Assembly (NCBI GenBank): GCA_002167365.1
Contig: NHCU01000049.1
Span: forward strand, 7,611 to 18,041
Reading direction: 5' to 3'
Length of the DNA stretch: 10,431 nt
Source: Betaproteobacteria bacterium TMED41
GTDB lineage: Bacteria > Pseudomonadota > Gammaproteobacteria > Burkholderiales > Burkholderiaceae_A
Positions within the stretch are counted from its first letter, which is position 1. Every line of letters starts with the position of its first letter. Below, piece by piece: positions 1-5,631 of this stretch. Below the pieces are notes generated by a model, which did no database searches, was not told the origin of the DNA, and worked only from the letters and a program-made list of their open reading frames with translations. A program made the position numbers and the translations under genes.

Positions 1-425
1 TGAAAGAGTTTAGAGTCGCCGACGATACCTCCAATCCAGACTTGCTAAAAGAAGGGCAGTCAGTACCACCCTCTATCTTTCAGGAAGGCCAGTTGGTTGA
101 CATAACAGGCGTAACGAAGGGCAAGGGTTTTCAAGGAGCAATCAAAAGGCATGGATTCTCGTCACAAAGAACAACTCATGGTAATTCCATTTCACACAGG
201 GCTCCTGGTTCAATTGGCATGTGTCAAGACCCTGGAAGAGTTTTTAAAGGTAAGAGGATGGCGGGCCACATGGGTAGCCAGAGAGTTACCACACAAAATC
301 TAACTCTTGTACGTATTGATGAAGAAAAAGAATTGCTTCTCGTTAAGGGCGCTGTTCCTGGTTCAAAGGGCAAAGAGGTTGTTGTCAAGCCTGCGGTCCG
401 AGCTACAAATAATAAATCACTTTAG
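1..425 (+). CDS. rplC: 50S ribosomal protein L3, C-terminal part (5' end outside window)
   Basis: L3 binds the 23S rRNA early in large-subunit assembly and reaches toward the peptidyl-transferase centre. The frame is open from base 3 to a TAG at 423-425, about 140 codons, so roughly the first third of the protein lies upstream of the window. The visible part starts with KEFRV and carries the family core VDITGVTKGKGFQGAIKRHG, THGNSISHRAPGSIG and VFKGKRMAGHMG, ending in LLVKGAVPGSKG. The Gln in GSIGMCQDPG aligns with Gln150 of E. coli L3, the residue methylated by PrmB, so that modification is possible here. An internal ATG at 42 is not the start, because conserved L3 sequence continues upstream of it. 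rplD follows after 22 nt. Family and truncation are certain. Confidence 0.98.
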   Translation, partial: KEFRVADDTSNPDLLKEGQSVPPSIFQEGQLVDITGVTKGKGFQGAIKRHGFSSQRTTHGNSISHRAPGSIGMCQDPGRVFKGKRMAGHMGSQRVTTQNLTLVRIDEEKELLLVKGAVPGSKGKEVVVKPAVRATNNKSL

Positions 426-447
426 CCAGATAAATAGGCGAAATTAA

Positions 448-1068
448 ATGAATTTGGATCATATTGACAAAGAAGGAAAAAAGGTAGCCACTGTTGATGT
501 TAGTGAGTACGTTTTTAATAGGTCATACAACGAATCTTTAGTTCATCAAGTATTGGTCTCATATCAGTCCAATGCTAGGGGTGGAAATAGAGCCCAGAAA
601 GATAGGAGTATGGTTAAATGTTCCACAAGAAAACCTTGGAAACAAAAAGGCACAGGAAGAGCTAGAGCTGGAACTGCGGCTAGTCCTTTATGGCGAGGAG
701 GAGGACAGCACTTCCCAAGTTCACCGGAAGAAAATTTCACAAAAAAAATAAATAAAAAAATGTACAAAGCTGGCCTTAGATCAATATTATCCCAACTTGC
801 TAGGGAAGAGAGAATTGCAATTGTTGAAGAAATTAATGTTGATGAGCCTAAAACAAAAAGTTTTCTAAATTTAGTTACTAATAGGCTTTCTAGTACTACG
901 CTTATAGTCTGTAATTCTATTGACAATAATTTGAAATTGGCATCCAGAAATGTTCCAAATCTTTTTATAATAACCCCTTCTGAATTAGATCCCTTCACAT
1001 TAATCAGGTGTAAAAAAATGTTAATTTCGACTGAAGCACTTTCAGAAATAGAGAGTACTTTTTCGTGA
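448..1068 (+). CDS. rplD: 50S ribosomal protein L4
   Basis: L4 is a primary 23S rRNA binder whose long loop lines the polypeptide exit tunnel. In E. coli it also represses its own S10 operon through the leader before rpsJ, which is outside this window. The 206 residues compare with 201 in E. coli. The N-terminal strand and FNRSYNESLVHQV helix are followed by the tunnel loop at about residues 46-100, with NRAQKDR, KPWKQKGTGRARAG and SPLWRGGG, then KKINKKMYKAGLRSILSQL. NARGGNRAQKDR and SPEENF are typical of betaproteobacterial L4. The C-terminal third is more divergent but keeps the ASRN and DPFTLI positions. The start is the ATG at 448, with a weak AGG at 436-438. The stop TGA overlaps the rplW start by 4 nt (GTGA), suggesting translational coupling. 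Confidence 0.98.
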   Translation: MNLDHIDKEGKKVATVDVSEYVFNRSYNESLVHQVLVSYQSNARGGNRAQKDRSMVKCSTRKPWKQKGTGRARAGTAASPLWRGGGQHFPSSPEENFTKKINKKMYKAGLRSILSQLAREERIAIVEEINVDEPKTKSFLNLVTNRLSSTTLIVCNSIDNNLKLASRNVPNLFIITPSELDPFTLIRCKKMLISTEALSEIESTFS

Positions 1069-1364
1069 AATCAACAAAACTATTCAATATATTATTGGGC
1101 CCTGTTGTTTCTGAGAAGTCTACCATGGTTGGAGAATCTGCTAATCAGACAGTGTTCAAAGTAAGGCGTGATGCAACAAAATTAGATGTAAAAAATGCTG
1201 TTGAATTACTTTTTAAGGTTAAGGTTGATTCTGTCCAGATTTTAAACTCTAAAGGCAAAGTCAAAAGGTATGGTAAAAGTGTTGGTCGAAGAGATCATAC
1301 AAAGAAAGCTTACGTTTGTCTTGCCGAAGGAGAAGAAATTAACTTTGCCGGGAGTCCTGACTAA
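1065..1364 (+). CDS. rplW: 50S ribosomal protein L23, GTG start
   Basis: L23 sits at the tunnel exit and is the docking point for trigger factor, SRP and the Sec translocon. The protein has 99 residues (100 in E. coli). It opens with ILLGPVVSEKST; Glu17 here corresponds to E. coli Glu18, the key trigger-factor contact. The rest follows the family: FKVRRDATKLDVKNAVELLF, then the rRNA-binding GKVKRYGKSVGRRDHTKKAYV and an acidic C-terminus. The GTG at 1065 is chosen because it begins inside the rplD stop codon (GTGA overlap) and places the conserved PxVSEK motif at the usual distance from the N-terminus. There is no strong Shine-Dalgarno sequence, so coupled translation from rplD is likely. The stop TAA shares one base with the rplB start (TAATG). 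Confidence 0.97.
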   Translation: MKSTKLFNILLGPVVSEKSTMVGESANQTVFKVRRDATKLDVKNAVELLFKVKVDSVQILNSKGKVKRYGKSVGRRDHTKKAYVCLAEGEEINFAGSPD

Positions 1365-2197
1365 TGACTACAATAAAAATGAAACCAACTTCTCCTGGCA
1401 GAAGAGGTGTTGTACAAGTTTCTAGAGAAAACCTTCACAAGGGAAAACCTTTTTCAGCCCTAACAGAGTCAAAGTCGAACAAGTCGGGTCGAAATAATTC
1501 TGGAAGAATCACTGTTCGCCATAAAGGTGGTGGACACAAAAAACATTACAGGAAAATTGATTTTAAAAGATTAAAAGATGGCGTCATTGCAATTGTTGAA
1601 AGAATTGAATATGACCCAAACCGAAGTGCCAATATTGCACTTTTGCTCTACAGGGACGGAGAAAGAAGTTACATTATTTCGCCAAAGGGCCTTGTGAAAG
1701 GTGAGGAAGTTTCTAACGGTTCTGAAGCTCAAATTAAAATAGGAAACTGCCTGCCTCTGAGAAATATTCCTGTTGGTTCAACAATTCACTGCATTGAAAT
1801 GATGCCACAAAAAGGAGCCCAATTGGCACGTTCAGCAGGAGCGTCAGTACAGTTACTAGCTAAAGAAGGTCAATACGCCCAATTGAGACTAAGGTCTGGA
1901 GAGGTAAGGAAGGTTCATGTTGACTGCAGAGCTACTTTGGGTGAAGTTGGTAACGGAGAGCATAACCTTCGGCAACTAGGCAAAGCTGGCGCTAAGAGAT
2001 GGAGAGGTATAAGACCAACTGTTAGAGGAGTTGTTATGAATCCTGTTGACCACCCTCATGGTGGCGGAGAGGGAAAAACAGCTGCATCAGGGGGACCGGT
2101 AAGTCCCTGGGGAACACCTACAAAAGGCTTTAAAACAAGACGAAATAAGAGAACTAGTTCCATGATCCTTGTGGATCGAAGAAAAAGGAAAGGTTAG
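1364..2197 (+). CDS. rplB: 50S ribosomal protein L2
   Basis: L2 is needed for subunit joining and for an active peptidyl-transferase region. The 277 residues compare with 273 in E. coli. The N-terminal part has GRNNSGRITVRHKGGGHKKH (about 42-61) and YRKIDFKR; the OB and SH3-like RNA-binding core spans roughly 60-200, with IPVGSTIHCIE and ARSAGASVQLLAKEG. The C-terminal signature MNPVDHPHGGGEGK (about 225-238) includes the conserved histidine region (His229 in E. coli) important for peptidyl transfer. It ends in the basic KTRRNKRTSSMILVDRRKRKG. The start ATG overlaps the rplW stop by one base and has GGAG at 1351-1354, nine bases upstream. rpsS follows after 5 nt. Confidence 0.99.
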   Translation: MTTIKMKPTSPGRRGVVQVSRENLHKGKPFSALTESKSNKSGRNNSGRITVRHKGGGHKKHYRKIDFKRLKDGVIAIVERIEYDPNRSANIALLLYRDGERSYIISPKGLVKGEEVSNGSEAQIKIGNCLPLRNIPVGSTIHCIEMMPQKGAQLARSAGASVQLLAKEGQYAQLRLRSGEVRKVHVDCRATLGEVGNGEHNLRQLGKAGAKRWRGIRPTVRGVVMNPVDHPHGGGEGKTAASGGPVSPWGTPTKGFKTRRNKRTSSMILVDRRKRKG

Positions 2198-2202
2198 GTT
2201 AA

Positions 2203-2478
2203 ATGTCACGATCTGCAAAAAAGGGACCTTTTGTTGATACCCACTTAGTCAAAAAAGTAGAAGCTGCTCAAGCGTCGAGAGACAAAAGGCCCATAAAAAC
2301 TTGGTCAAGAAGGTCCACGGTTCTACCTGAATTTGTAGGTTTAACCATCGCCGTTCACAATGGTAAACAACATTTGCCAGTTTTCATTACTGATAACATG
2401 GTTGGACATAAGCTAGGTGAATTTTCATTAACTAGAACCTACAGAGGGCATGCTGTTGATAAAAAGGTTAAGCGATAA
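2203..2478 (+). CDS. rpsS: 30S ribosomal protein S19
   Basis: S19 lies in the head of the small subunit, pairs with S13, and contacts the A-site tRNA region and the inter-subunit bridge. The 91 residues match the family length (92 in E. coli). It begins SRSAKKGPFVD, then KTWSRRSTVLPEFVGLTIAVHNGK, and ends with the signature FITDNMVGHKLGEFSLTRTY followed by RGHAVDKKVKR. The start at 2203 is five bases past the rplB stop; the purine-rich end of rplB supplies the ribosome-binding sequence. It is followed by a 41-nt very AT-rich spacer, the longest gap in the S10 part of the window. Nothing in the protein is unusual. Confidence 0.98.
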   Translation: MSRSAKKGPFVDTHLVKKVEAAQASRDKRPIKTWSRRSTVLPEFVGLTIAVHNGKQHLPVFITDNMVGHKLGEFSLTRTYRGHAVDKKVKR

Positions 2479-2519
2479 AATGTTTTTAACAATATTTATA
2501 AAATTTATTAATAAGGTTC

Positions 2520-2858
2520 ATGATGACTTCTACTAATGCTTCCTTAAGAGGAGTAAGACTATCTGCTCAAAAGGGTAGGCTGGTCGCCGATGTCATAAGG
2601 GGAAAACCGGTTGAAAAGGCTTTGGACATCTTAAAATTTATGCCACAAAAAGGTGCTTTAATAATTCGTAAAGTTTTAGAATCAGCCATTGCCAATGCTG
2701 AGCATAATGATGGCGCAGATATTGATGAACTTTACGTTGAAAAGGTTCATGTCGAAAGGGGTGCCAAACTTAGAAGATTTGCGGCAAGAGCGAAGGGCAG
2801 AGGCGATCGAATTGAAAAACCAACGTGTCATATTTTTTTGACCCTCGGAAATAAATAG
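2520..2858 (+). CDS. rplV: 50S ribosomal protein L22
   Basis: L22 is an early assembly protein whose long beta-hairpin lines the nascent-peptide tunnel next to L4; hairpin changes give macrolide resistance in other bacteria. The 112 residues (110 in E. coli) contain RLSAQKGRLVADVIRGKPVEKALDIL (quoted here in two blocks: RLSAQKGRLVADVIRGK and PVEKALDIL), the highly conserved SAIANAEHNDGADIDEL, and the hairpin at about 79-98 with LRRFAARAKGRGDRIEK, a betaproteobacterial-looking version. Two ATGs are adjacent at 2520 and 2523. AAGG at 2513-2516 lies 3 nt from the first and 6 nt from the second, so initiation at 2523 (111 residues) is at least as likely. rpsC follows after 12 nt. Confidence 0.97.
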   Translation: MMTSTNASLRGVRLSAQKGRLVADVIRGKPVEKALDILKFMPQKGALIIRKVLESAIANAEHNDGADIDELYVEKVHVERGAKLRRFAARAKGRGDRIEKPTCHIFLTLGNK

Positions 2859-2870
2859 ACGGAGAAGAGT

Positions 2871-3821
2871 ATGGGACAAAAAATTCAACCAACTGGTTTT
2901 AGGCTTCCGGTAACAAGAAACTGGAATTCTCGTTGGTTTGCGGGTCACAAAGACTTTGCAAGAATGTTAAATGAAGACGTAAAAGTAAGGCAGTTTTTAA
3001 AGAAAAAATTGAAAACGGCCGCTGTAAGTAGGGTACTCATTGAAAGACCAGCAAAAAATGCGAGGATAACTATTTTTAGTGCTCGTCCAGGGGTTGTCAT
3101 TGGAAAAAAGGGTGAAGATATTGAGGCATTAAAAACAAAGCTTGCCTCAATGATGGGAGTTCCTGTTCACGTAAACATTGAAGAAATAAGAAAACCCGAA
3201 GTGGATGCACAATTAATTGCAGAGAGTATTACCCAACAATTGGAAAAAAGAATCATGTTTCGTAGAGCAATGAAAAGGGCCATGCAAAATGCTATGCGAC
3301 TGGGTGCTCAGGGTGTAAAAGTTATGAGCTCTGGTAGACTTAACGGGGCCGAGATAGCTAGACGTGAATGGTACAGAGAAGGCAGAGTGCCTTTACACAC
3401 ACTTAAAGCGGATATAGATTACGGCTTTGCAGAAGCGAATACAACTTATGGAATTATTGGTGTAAAAGTTTGGATTTACAAAGGAGAAATCCTTTCGAGA
3501 AGCGATCCTCTTTTGCAAAATACAGAAGATACAATTGAAGAAAAGCCTAGGACTAGAAAGTCATCTGCAAGGAAGAAAAGTTTATCCGAAGAAAAAAATA
3601 AGATTGATAAAAAGGAACCTTCTAAGCAGATAGTATCAAAGAAAAAACCTGCCGCAGAAGAAGTTAAAAAAACTGTTAAAAAAACAGTTAGAAGAGTAAG
3701 TTCAAAAGATGATACATCAAAGGGTGACAATGTTGCGAAAGTTAAAGTTAAGGTTGAAAAGGAGCCCTCAAAAAAAGTTGTTAAAAATAAAGCAGAAGAC
3801 AAAACAGAAGATAAATCTTAA
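2871..3821 (+). CDS. rpsC: 30S ribosomal protein S3 with long lysine-rich C-terminal tail
   Basis: S3 forms part of the mRNA entry channel and its helicase activity. Residues 1-208 are a normal S3: MGQKIQPTGFRLPVTRNWNS, a KH domain with VIGKKGEDIEALK (GKKG loop near 78-81), and the C-terminal domain with MFRRAMKRAMQNAMRLGAQG, where Arg131, Arg132 and Lys135 match the E. coli helicase residues, then YGIIGVKVWIYKGEIL. From about residue 209 to 316 comes a low-complexity tail dominated by Lys, Glu, Ser, Thr and Val, with no predicted fold by eye. Total length is 316 against 233 in E. coli. A VKKT VKKT VRRV repeat occurs near residues 265-276. The start has GGAG at 2861-2864, 6 nt upstream. The tail is in frame and ends at a clean TAA 29 nt before rplP, so a sequencing frameshift is unlikely. 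Confidence 0.98.
   Translation: MGQKIQPTGFRLPVTRNWNSRWFAGHKDFARMLNEDVKVRQFLKKKLKTAAVSRVLIERPAKNARITIFSARPGVVIGKKGEDIEALKTKLASMMGVPVHVNIEEIRKPEVDAQLIAESITQQLEKRIMFRRAMKRAMQNAMRLGAQGVKVMSSGRLNGAEIARREWYREGRVPLHTLKADIDYGFAEANTTYGIIGVKVWIYKGEILSRSDPLLQNTEDTIEEKPRTRKSSARKKSLSEEKNKIDKKEPSKQIVSKKKPAAEEVKKTVKKTVRRVSSKDDTSKGDNVAKVKVKVEKEPSKKVVKNKAEDKTEDKS
3663..3698 (+). repeat. 12-bp tandem repeat in the rpsC tail
   Basis: Two nearly perfect copies of a 12-base unit (GTTAAAAAAACT at 3663-3674 and GTTAAAAAAACA at 3675-3686) are followed by a degenerate third copy, GTTAGAAGAGTA at 3687-3698. In the rpsC frame they encode VKKT, VKKT and VRRV. The unit is a multiple of three, so copy-number change keeps the frame. 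This is directly visible; that it reflects replication-slippage growth of the tail is inference. Confidence 0.7.
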
Positions 3822-3850
3822 TTGCGTTAATCAATCGGAGTAATTCGGGT

Positions 3851-4267
3851 ATGTTACAACCAGCTAGAAGAAAATTCAGAAAAGAACATAAGGGTCGAAA
3901 CACTGGTTTGGCTACGCGCGGTGCATCTGTCTCATTTGGTGCATTTGGATTGAAAGCAACTAGTAGAGGACGTTTAACTTCTCGTCAGATTGAAGCCGCA
4001 AGAAGAGCAATGACCAGACATATTAAGCGTGGAGGAAGGATTTGGATAAGAATTTTTCCAGATAAACCAATTTCAAAAAAACCGGCTGAGGTTAGAATGG
4101 GTAAGGGAAAAGGTAGTGTTGAGTTCTATGTAGCGGAAATTCAGCCCGGTAAAGTTCTATACGAGATGGATGGCGTGGAGGAAGGCTTAGCTAAAGAAGC
4201 GTTTAAGTTAGCTGCTGCAAAATTACCACTGGCCGTAAAATTTGTTTCCAGACAAATTGGAAGGTAA
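3851..4267 (+). CDS. rplP: 50S ribosomal protein L16
   Basis: L16 is a late-assembling large-subunit protein that helps position the A-site tRNA near the peptidyl-transferase centre. The 138 residues (136 in E. coli) start MLQPARRKFRKEHKGRN and contain VSFGAFGLKATSRGRLTSRQ, IEAARRAMTRHIKRGGRIWI, and VRMGKGKGSVEFYVAEIQPG followed by KVLYEMDGV. Arg82 in VRMGKGKG matches E. coli Arg81, the residue hydroxylated by the oxygenase RoxA (YcfD), so the modification is possible. GGAG at 3837-3840 lies 10 nt before the ATG. rpmC begins 3 nt after the stop. An ordinary family member. Confidence 0.98.
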   Translation: MLQPARRKFRKEHKGRNTGLATRGASVSFGAFGLKATSRGRLTSRQIEAARRAMTRHIKRGGRIWIRIFPDKPISKKPAEVRMGKGKGSVEFYVAEIQPGKVLYEMDGVEEGLAKEAFKLAAAKLPLAVKFVSRQIGR

Positions 4268-4270
4268 AAG

Positions 4271-4489
4271 ATGAAGTTTAGTGAACTAAAAGATAAAAAC
4301 ATATTTGATTTGGAAAAGGAACTTGAATCACTAAGCAAAGCTCAGTTTTCTTTGAGAATGCAGTATGGGACTCAACAATTAACAAATACTTCCCAACTCA
4401 GGCAAACAAAAAGGAATATTGCTAGAGTCAAAACAGTTATTAGACAGAAAGAATTAGAAACAACTAAAACACACGGCAAAGAGAGCTAG
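4271..4489 (+). CDS. rpmC: 50S ribosomal protein L29
   Basis: L29 is a small two-helix protein beside L23 at the tunnel exit, contributing to the docking surface for nascent-chain factors. The 72 residues are longer than the 63 of E. coli; the extra part is a polar C-terminal end (ELETTKTHGKES). The core shows KFSELKDKNIFDLEKELESL, AQFSLRMQYGTQQLTNTSQL and the closing helix TKRNIARVKTVIRQKE, matching the family in order. GGAAGG overlapping the end of rplP (4259-4264) serves as the ribosome-binding site. The gene ends in consecutive in-frame stops, TAG then TAA, directly before the rpsQ ATG. Confidence 0.97.
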   Translation: MKFSELKDKNIFDLEKELESLSKAQFSLRMQYGTQQLTNTSQLRQTKRNIARVKTVIRQKELETTKTHGKES

Positions 4490-4492
4490 TAA

Positions 4493-4786
4493 ATGAACAT
4501 TAAAATTAATGATAAAGACCCAGAAAATAAAAAGAAAAAAGGACGTTCGTTTCAAGGAAAAGTCGTTGGTAATAAAATGAACAAAACTATCAGTGTTATG
4601 GTTGAAAGAAAAGTAAAGCACCCAGTTTTGGGTAAATATTTAGTTCGTTCTAAAAAATATAGTGTTCATAACGAAATTGGCGAATTCAATTTAGGAGATG
4701 TTGTGGCTATAAGAGAGTGTAAACCTGTCTCCAAAACTAAATCATGGGAAGTAATCAGTTCAATCACAAAAGTAAACGAAGTATAG
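4493..4786 (+). CDS. rpsQ: 30S ribosomal protein S17 with lysine-rich N-terminal extension
   Basis: S17 is a primary 16S rRNA binder with an OB fold, acting early in small-subunit assembly. The 97 residues exceed the 84 of E. coli mainly because of a charged N-terminal stretch, about residues 1-17 (MNIKINDKDPENKKKKG), before the core SFQGKVVGNKMNKTISVMVE. The rest is canonical: VKHPVLGKYLVRSKKYSVHN and the signature GDVVAIRECKPVSKTKSW at 68-85. VRSKKY is the betaproteobacterial form. The ATG at 4493 has GAGAG at 4481-4485, 7 nt upstream, and no other in-frame ATG lies before the core, so the extension appears genuine. This is the last gene of the S10 group; a 133-nt gap follows. Confidence 0.97.
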   Translation: MNIKINDKDPENKKKKGRSFQGKVVGNKMNKTISVMVERKVKHPVLGKYLVRSKKYSVHNEIGEFNLGDVVAIRECKPVSKTKSWEVISSITKVNEV

Positions 4787-4800
4787 CTTTTTTTTGTATC

Positions 4801-4830
4801 TTGACAAAATATTGTTGGCAGATGTAACAT
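4801..4830 (+). promoter_or_regulatory. Putative sigma-70 promoter of the spc operon
   Basis: A perfect -35 hexamer TTGACA (4801-4806) is followed after 18 bp by TAACAT (4825-4830), which matches four of six -10 consensus positions. An eight-T tract at 4788-4795 just upstream could act as an UP-like element. Transcription would begin near 4837, leaving a leader of about 80 nt before rplN. The location equals that of the known E. coli spc promoter. The sequence match is direct; activity is inferred. Confidence 0.55.
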
Positions 4831-4852
4831 AGACTGCTAACTCTTTCGAGTC

Positions 4853-4874
4853 TCAAAACTGTTTTGGTTTTTTT
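4853..4874 (+). terminator. Terminator-like hairpin plus T tract upstream of rplN
   Basis: TCAAAA (4853-4858) pairs with TTTTGG (4862-4867, including one T-G pair) around a CTG loop and is followed directly by seven T (4868-4874). This has the shape of an intrinsic terminator, but the stem is short and almost all A-T, so it would be weak. It lies after the putative promoter and before rplN, so it might limit read-through from rpsQ or attenuate the spc transcript. It could also be chance in AT-rich DNA. Confidence 0.3.
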
Positions 4875-4909
4875 AATCATAACAAGTTGAGTTTAATTTT
4901 CTTTTTTTT

Positions 4910-4913
4910 GGAG
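4910..4913 (+). promoter_or_regulatory. Ribosome-binding site deciding the rplN start
   Basis: GGAG, preceded by an eight-T tract, sits 6 nt before the ATG at 4920. This, with the family N-terminus MIQMQSRL, rules out the in-frame upstream TTG at 4887. Confidence 0.85.
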
Positions 4914-4919
4914 TATTTA

Positions 4920-5288
4920 ATGATTCAGATGCAGTCGCGTCTAGGGGTCGCAGACAATTCTGGTGCCAAATCAGTAATGTGCATAAAAGTTCTTGGCGGA
5001 TCCAGAAGAAGATATGCCGCCATTGGTGATGTCATTAAGATCGCAGTTAAAGAAGCTACGCCAAGAGGAAGGGTTAAAAAGGGTGAGGTTTATAACGCAT
5101 TGGTCGTAAGAACTGCAAAAGGTGTGAGGCGACCAGACGGATCATTGGTTAAATTTGACAATAATGCTGCTGTATTACTTAATGCTAAATTAGAGCCAAT
5201 TGGAACTAGGATATTTGGTCCAGTAACCAGAGAATTAAGGACTGAAAAATTCATGAAGATAGTTTCACTAGCCCCAGAAGTTATTTAA
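4920..5288 (+). CDS. rplN: 50S ribosomal protein L14
   Basis: L14 lies on the large-subunit interface, contacting 16S rRNA in an inter-subunit bridge, and is the first gene of the spc operon. The 122 residues (123 in E. coli) are highly conserved: MIQMQSRLGVADNSGAKSVM, CIKVLGGSRRRYAAIGDVIK, then PRGRVKKGEVYNALVVRTAK and GVRRPDGSLVKFDNNAAVLL, ending GTRIFGPVTRELRTEKFMKI and VSLAPEVI. MIQMQSRL is the common betaproteobacterial opening. The ATG at 4920 is preferred over an upstream in-frame TTG at 4887 because of the GGAG at 4910-4913 and the family N-terminus. rplX starts 5 nt after the stop. Expression probably depends on the promoter in the preceding gap plus any read-through from the S10 genes. 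Confidence 0.98.
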   Translation: MIQMQSRLGVADNSGAKSVMCIKVLGGSRRRYAAIGDVIKIAVKEATPRGRVKKGEVYNALVVRTAKGVRRPDGSLVKFDNNAAVLLNAKLEPIGTRIFGPVTRELRTEKFMKIVSLAPEVI

Positions 5289-5293
5289 ACAAT

Positions 5294-5620
5294 ATGAAAA
5301 AGTTAACTAAAGGCGATGAAGTTATTGTGATAGCTGGTAAGGACAGAGGCAAAAAGGGAGTTATCACTGACAGACATAGCAATCAAAAACTTCTTGTCGA
5401 AGGAATAAATCAAGTAAAAAAGCATCAAAAACCTAACCCAAACAACAATGAAACTGGCGGGATAATTAGCAAATCAATGCCTATTCACCAATCAAACCTA
5501 GCTATTTTTAATCCCGAAACACAGAAAGCTGATAAGGTTTCAATAAAAAAACTTGAGACCGGTGAAAAAGTTAGGGTCTTTAGATCCTCGGGGACAGAAC
5601 TTCAAGTTTCTAACAAATAG
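5294..5620 (+). CDS. rplX: 50S ribosomal protein L24
   Basis: L24 starts large-subunit assembly by binding the 5' end of 23S rRNA and later borders the tunnel exit. The 108 residues (104 in E. coli) begin with a KOW motif, about residues 4-31 (LTKGDEVIVIAGKDRGKKGV), then KLLVEGINQVKKHQKPNPNN, GGIISKSMPIHQSNLAIFNP and the C-terminal GEKVRVFRSSG. The ATG lies 5 nt after the rplN stop; the AGAAG near the end of rplN is a modest ribosome-binding sequence, so coupling is likely. The gene ends in TAG, whose last bases form the AGGA used by rplE. Confidence 0.97.
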   Translation: MKKLTKGDEVIVIAGKDRGKKGVITDRHSNQKLLVEGINQVKKHQKPNPNNNETGGIISKSMPIHQSNLAIFNPETQKADKVSIKKLETGEKVRVFRSSGTELQVSNK

Positions 5621-5631
5621 GATCAACAACA

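Larger units (their letters stand above)
4787..4919 (+). other. rpsQ-rplN intergenic region (S10/spc operon boundary)
   Basis: At 133 nt this is by far the largest non-coding gap in the window. It has three T tracts (4788-4795, 4868-4874 and 4902-4909), a promoter-like TTGACA, two small inverted repeats (ACTC-TTTC-GAGT at 4840-4851 and the hairpin at 4853-4867), and the rplN ribosome-binding site. In E. coli the spc promoter occupies the same position between rpsQ and rplN, so the gap is interpreted as the border between two transcription units, possibly with read-through. Confidence 0.75.

Noticed and set aside
564..998. 144-codon open frame on the - strand with a hydrophobic-looking product
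   Set aside because: Antisense to rplD; the hydrophobic character comes from the complement of Lys/Glu-rich codons.
3663..3690. Seven-A runs in the rpsC tail as a programmed -1 frameshift site
   Set aside because: The runs are read as GTT AAA AAA ACT, so the codon register does not give the X XXY YYZ heptamer, and the zero frame continues cleanly to its stop.
3476..3802. 108-codon - strand frame, rich in Phe/Leu/Ser, opposite the S3 tail
   Set aside because: It mirrors the Lys/Glu codons of the tail (AAA/GAA read as TTT/TTC); no start signal or domain. It also does not explain why the tail exists.
4765..4800. Intrinsic terminator directly after rpsQ using the eight-T tract at 4788-4795
   Set aside because: No G/C-containing stem precedes the tract; only a loose AAAAG/CTTTT pairing with a 14-nt loop is possible.
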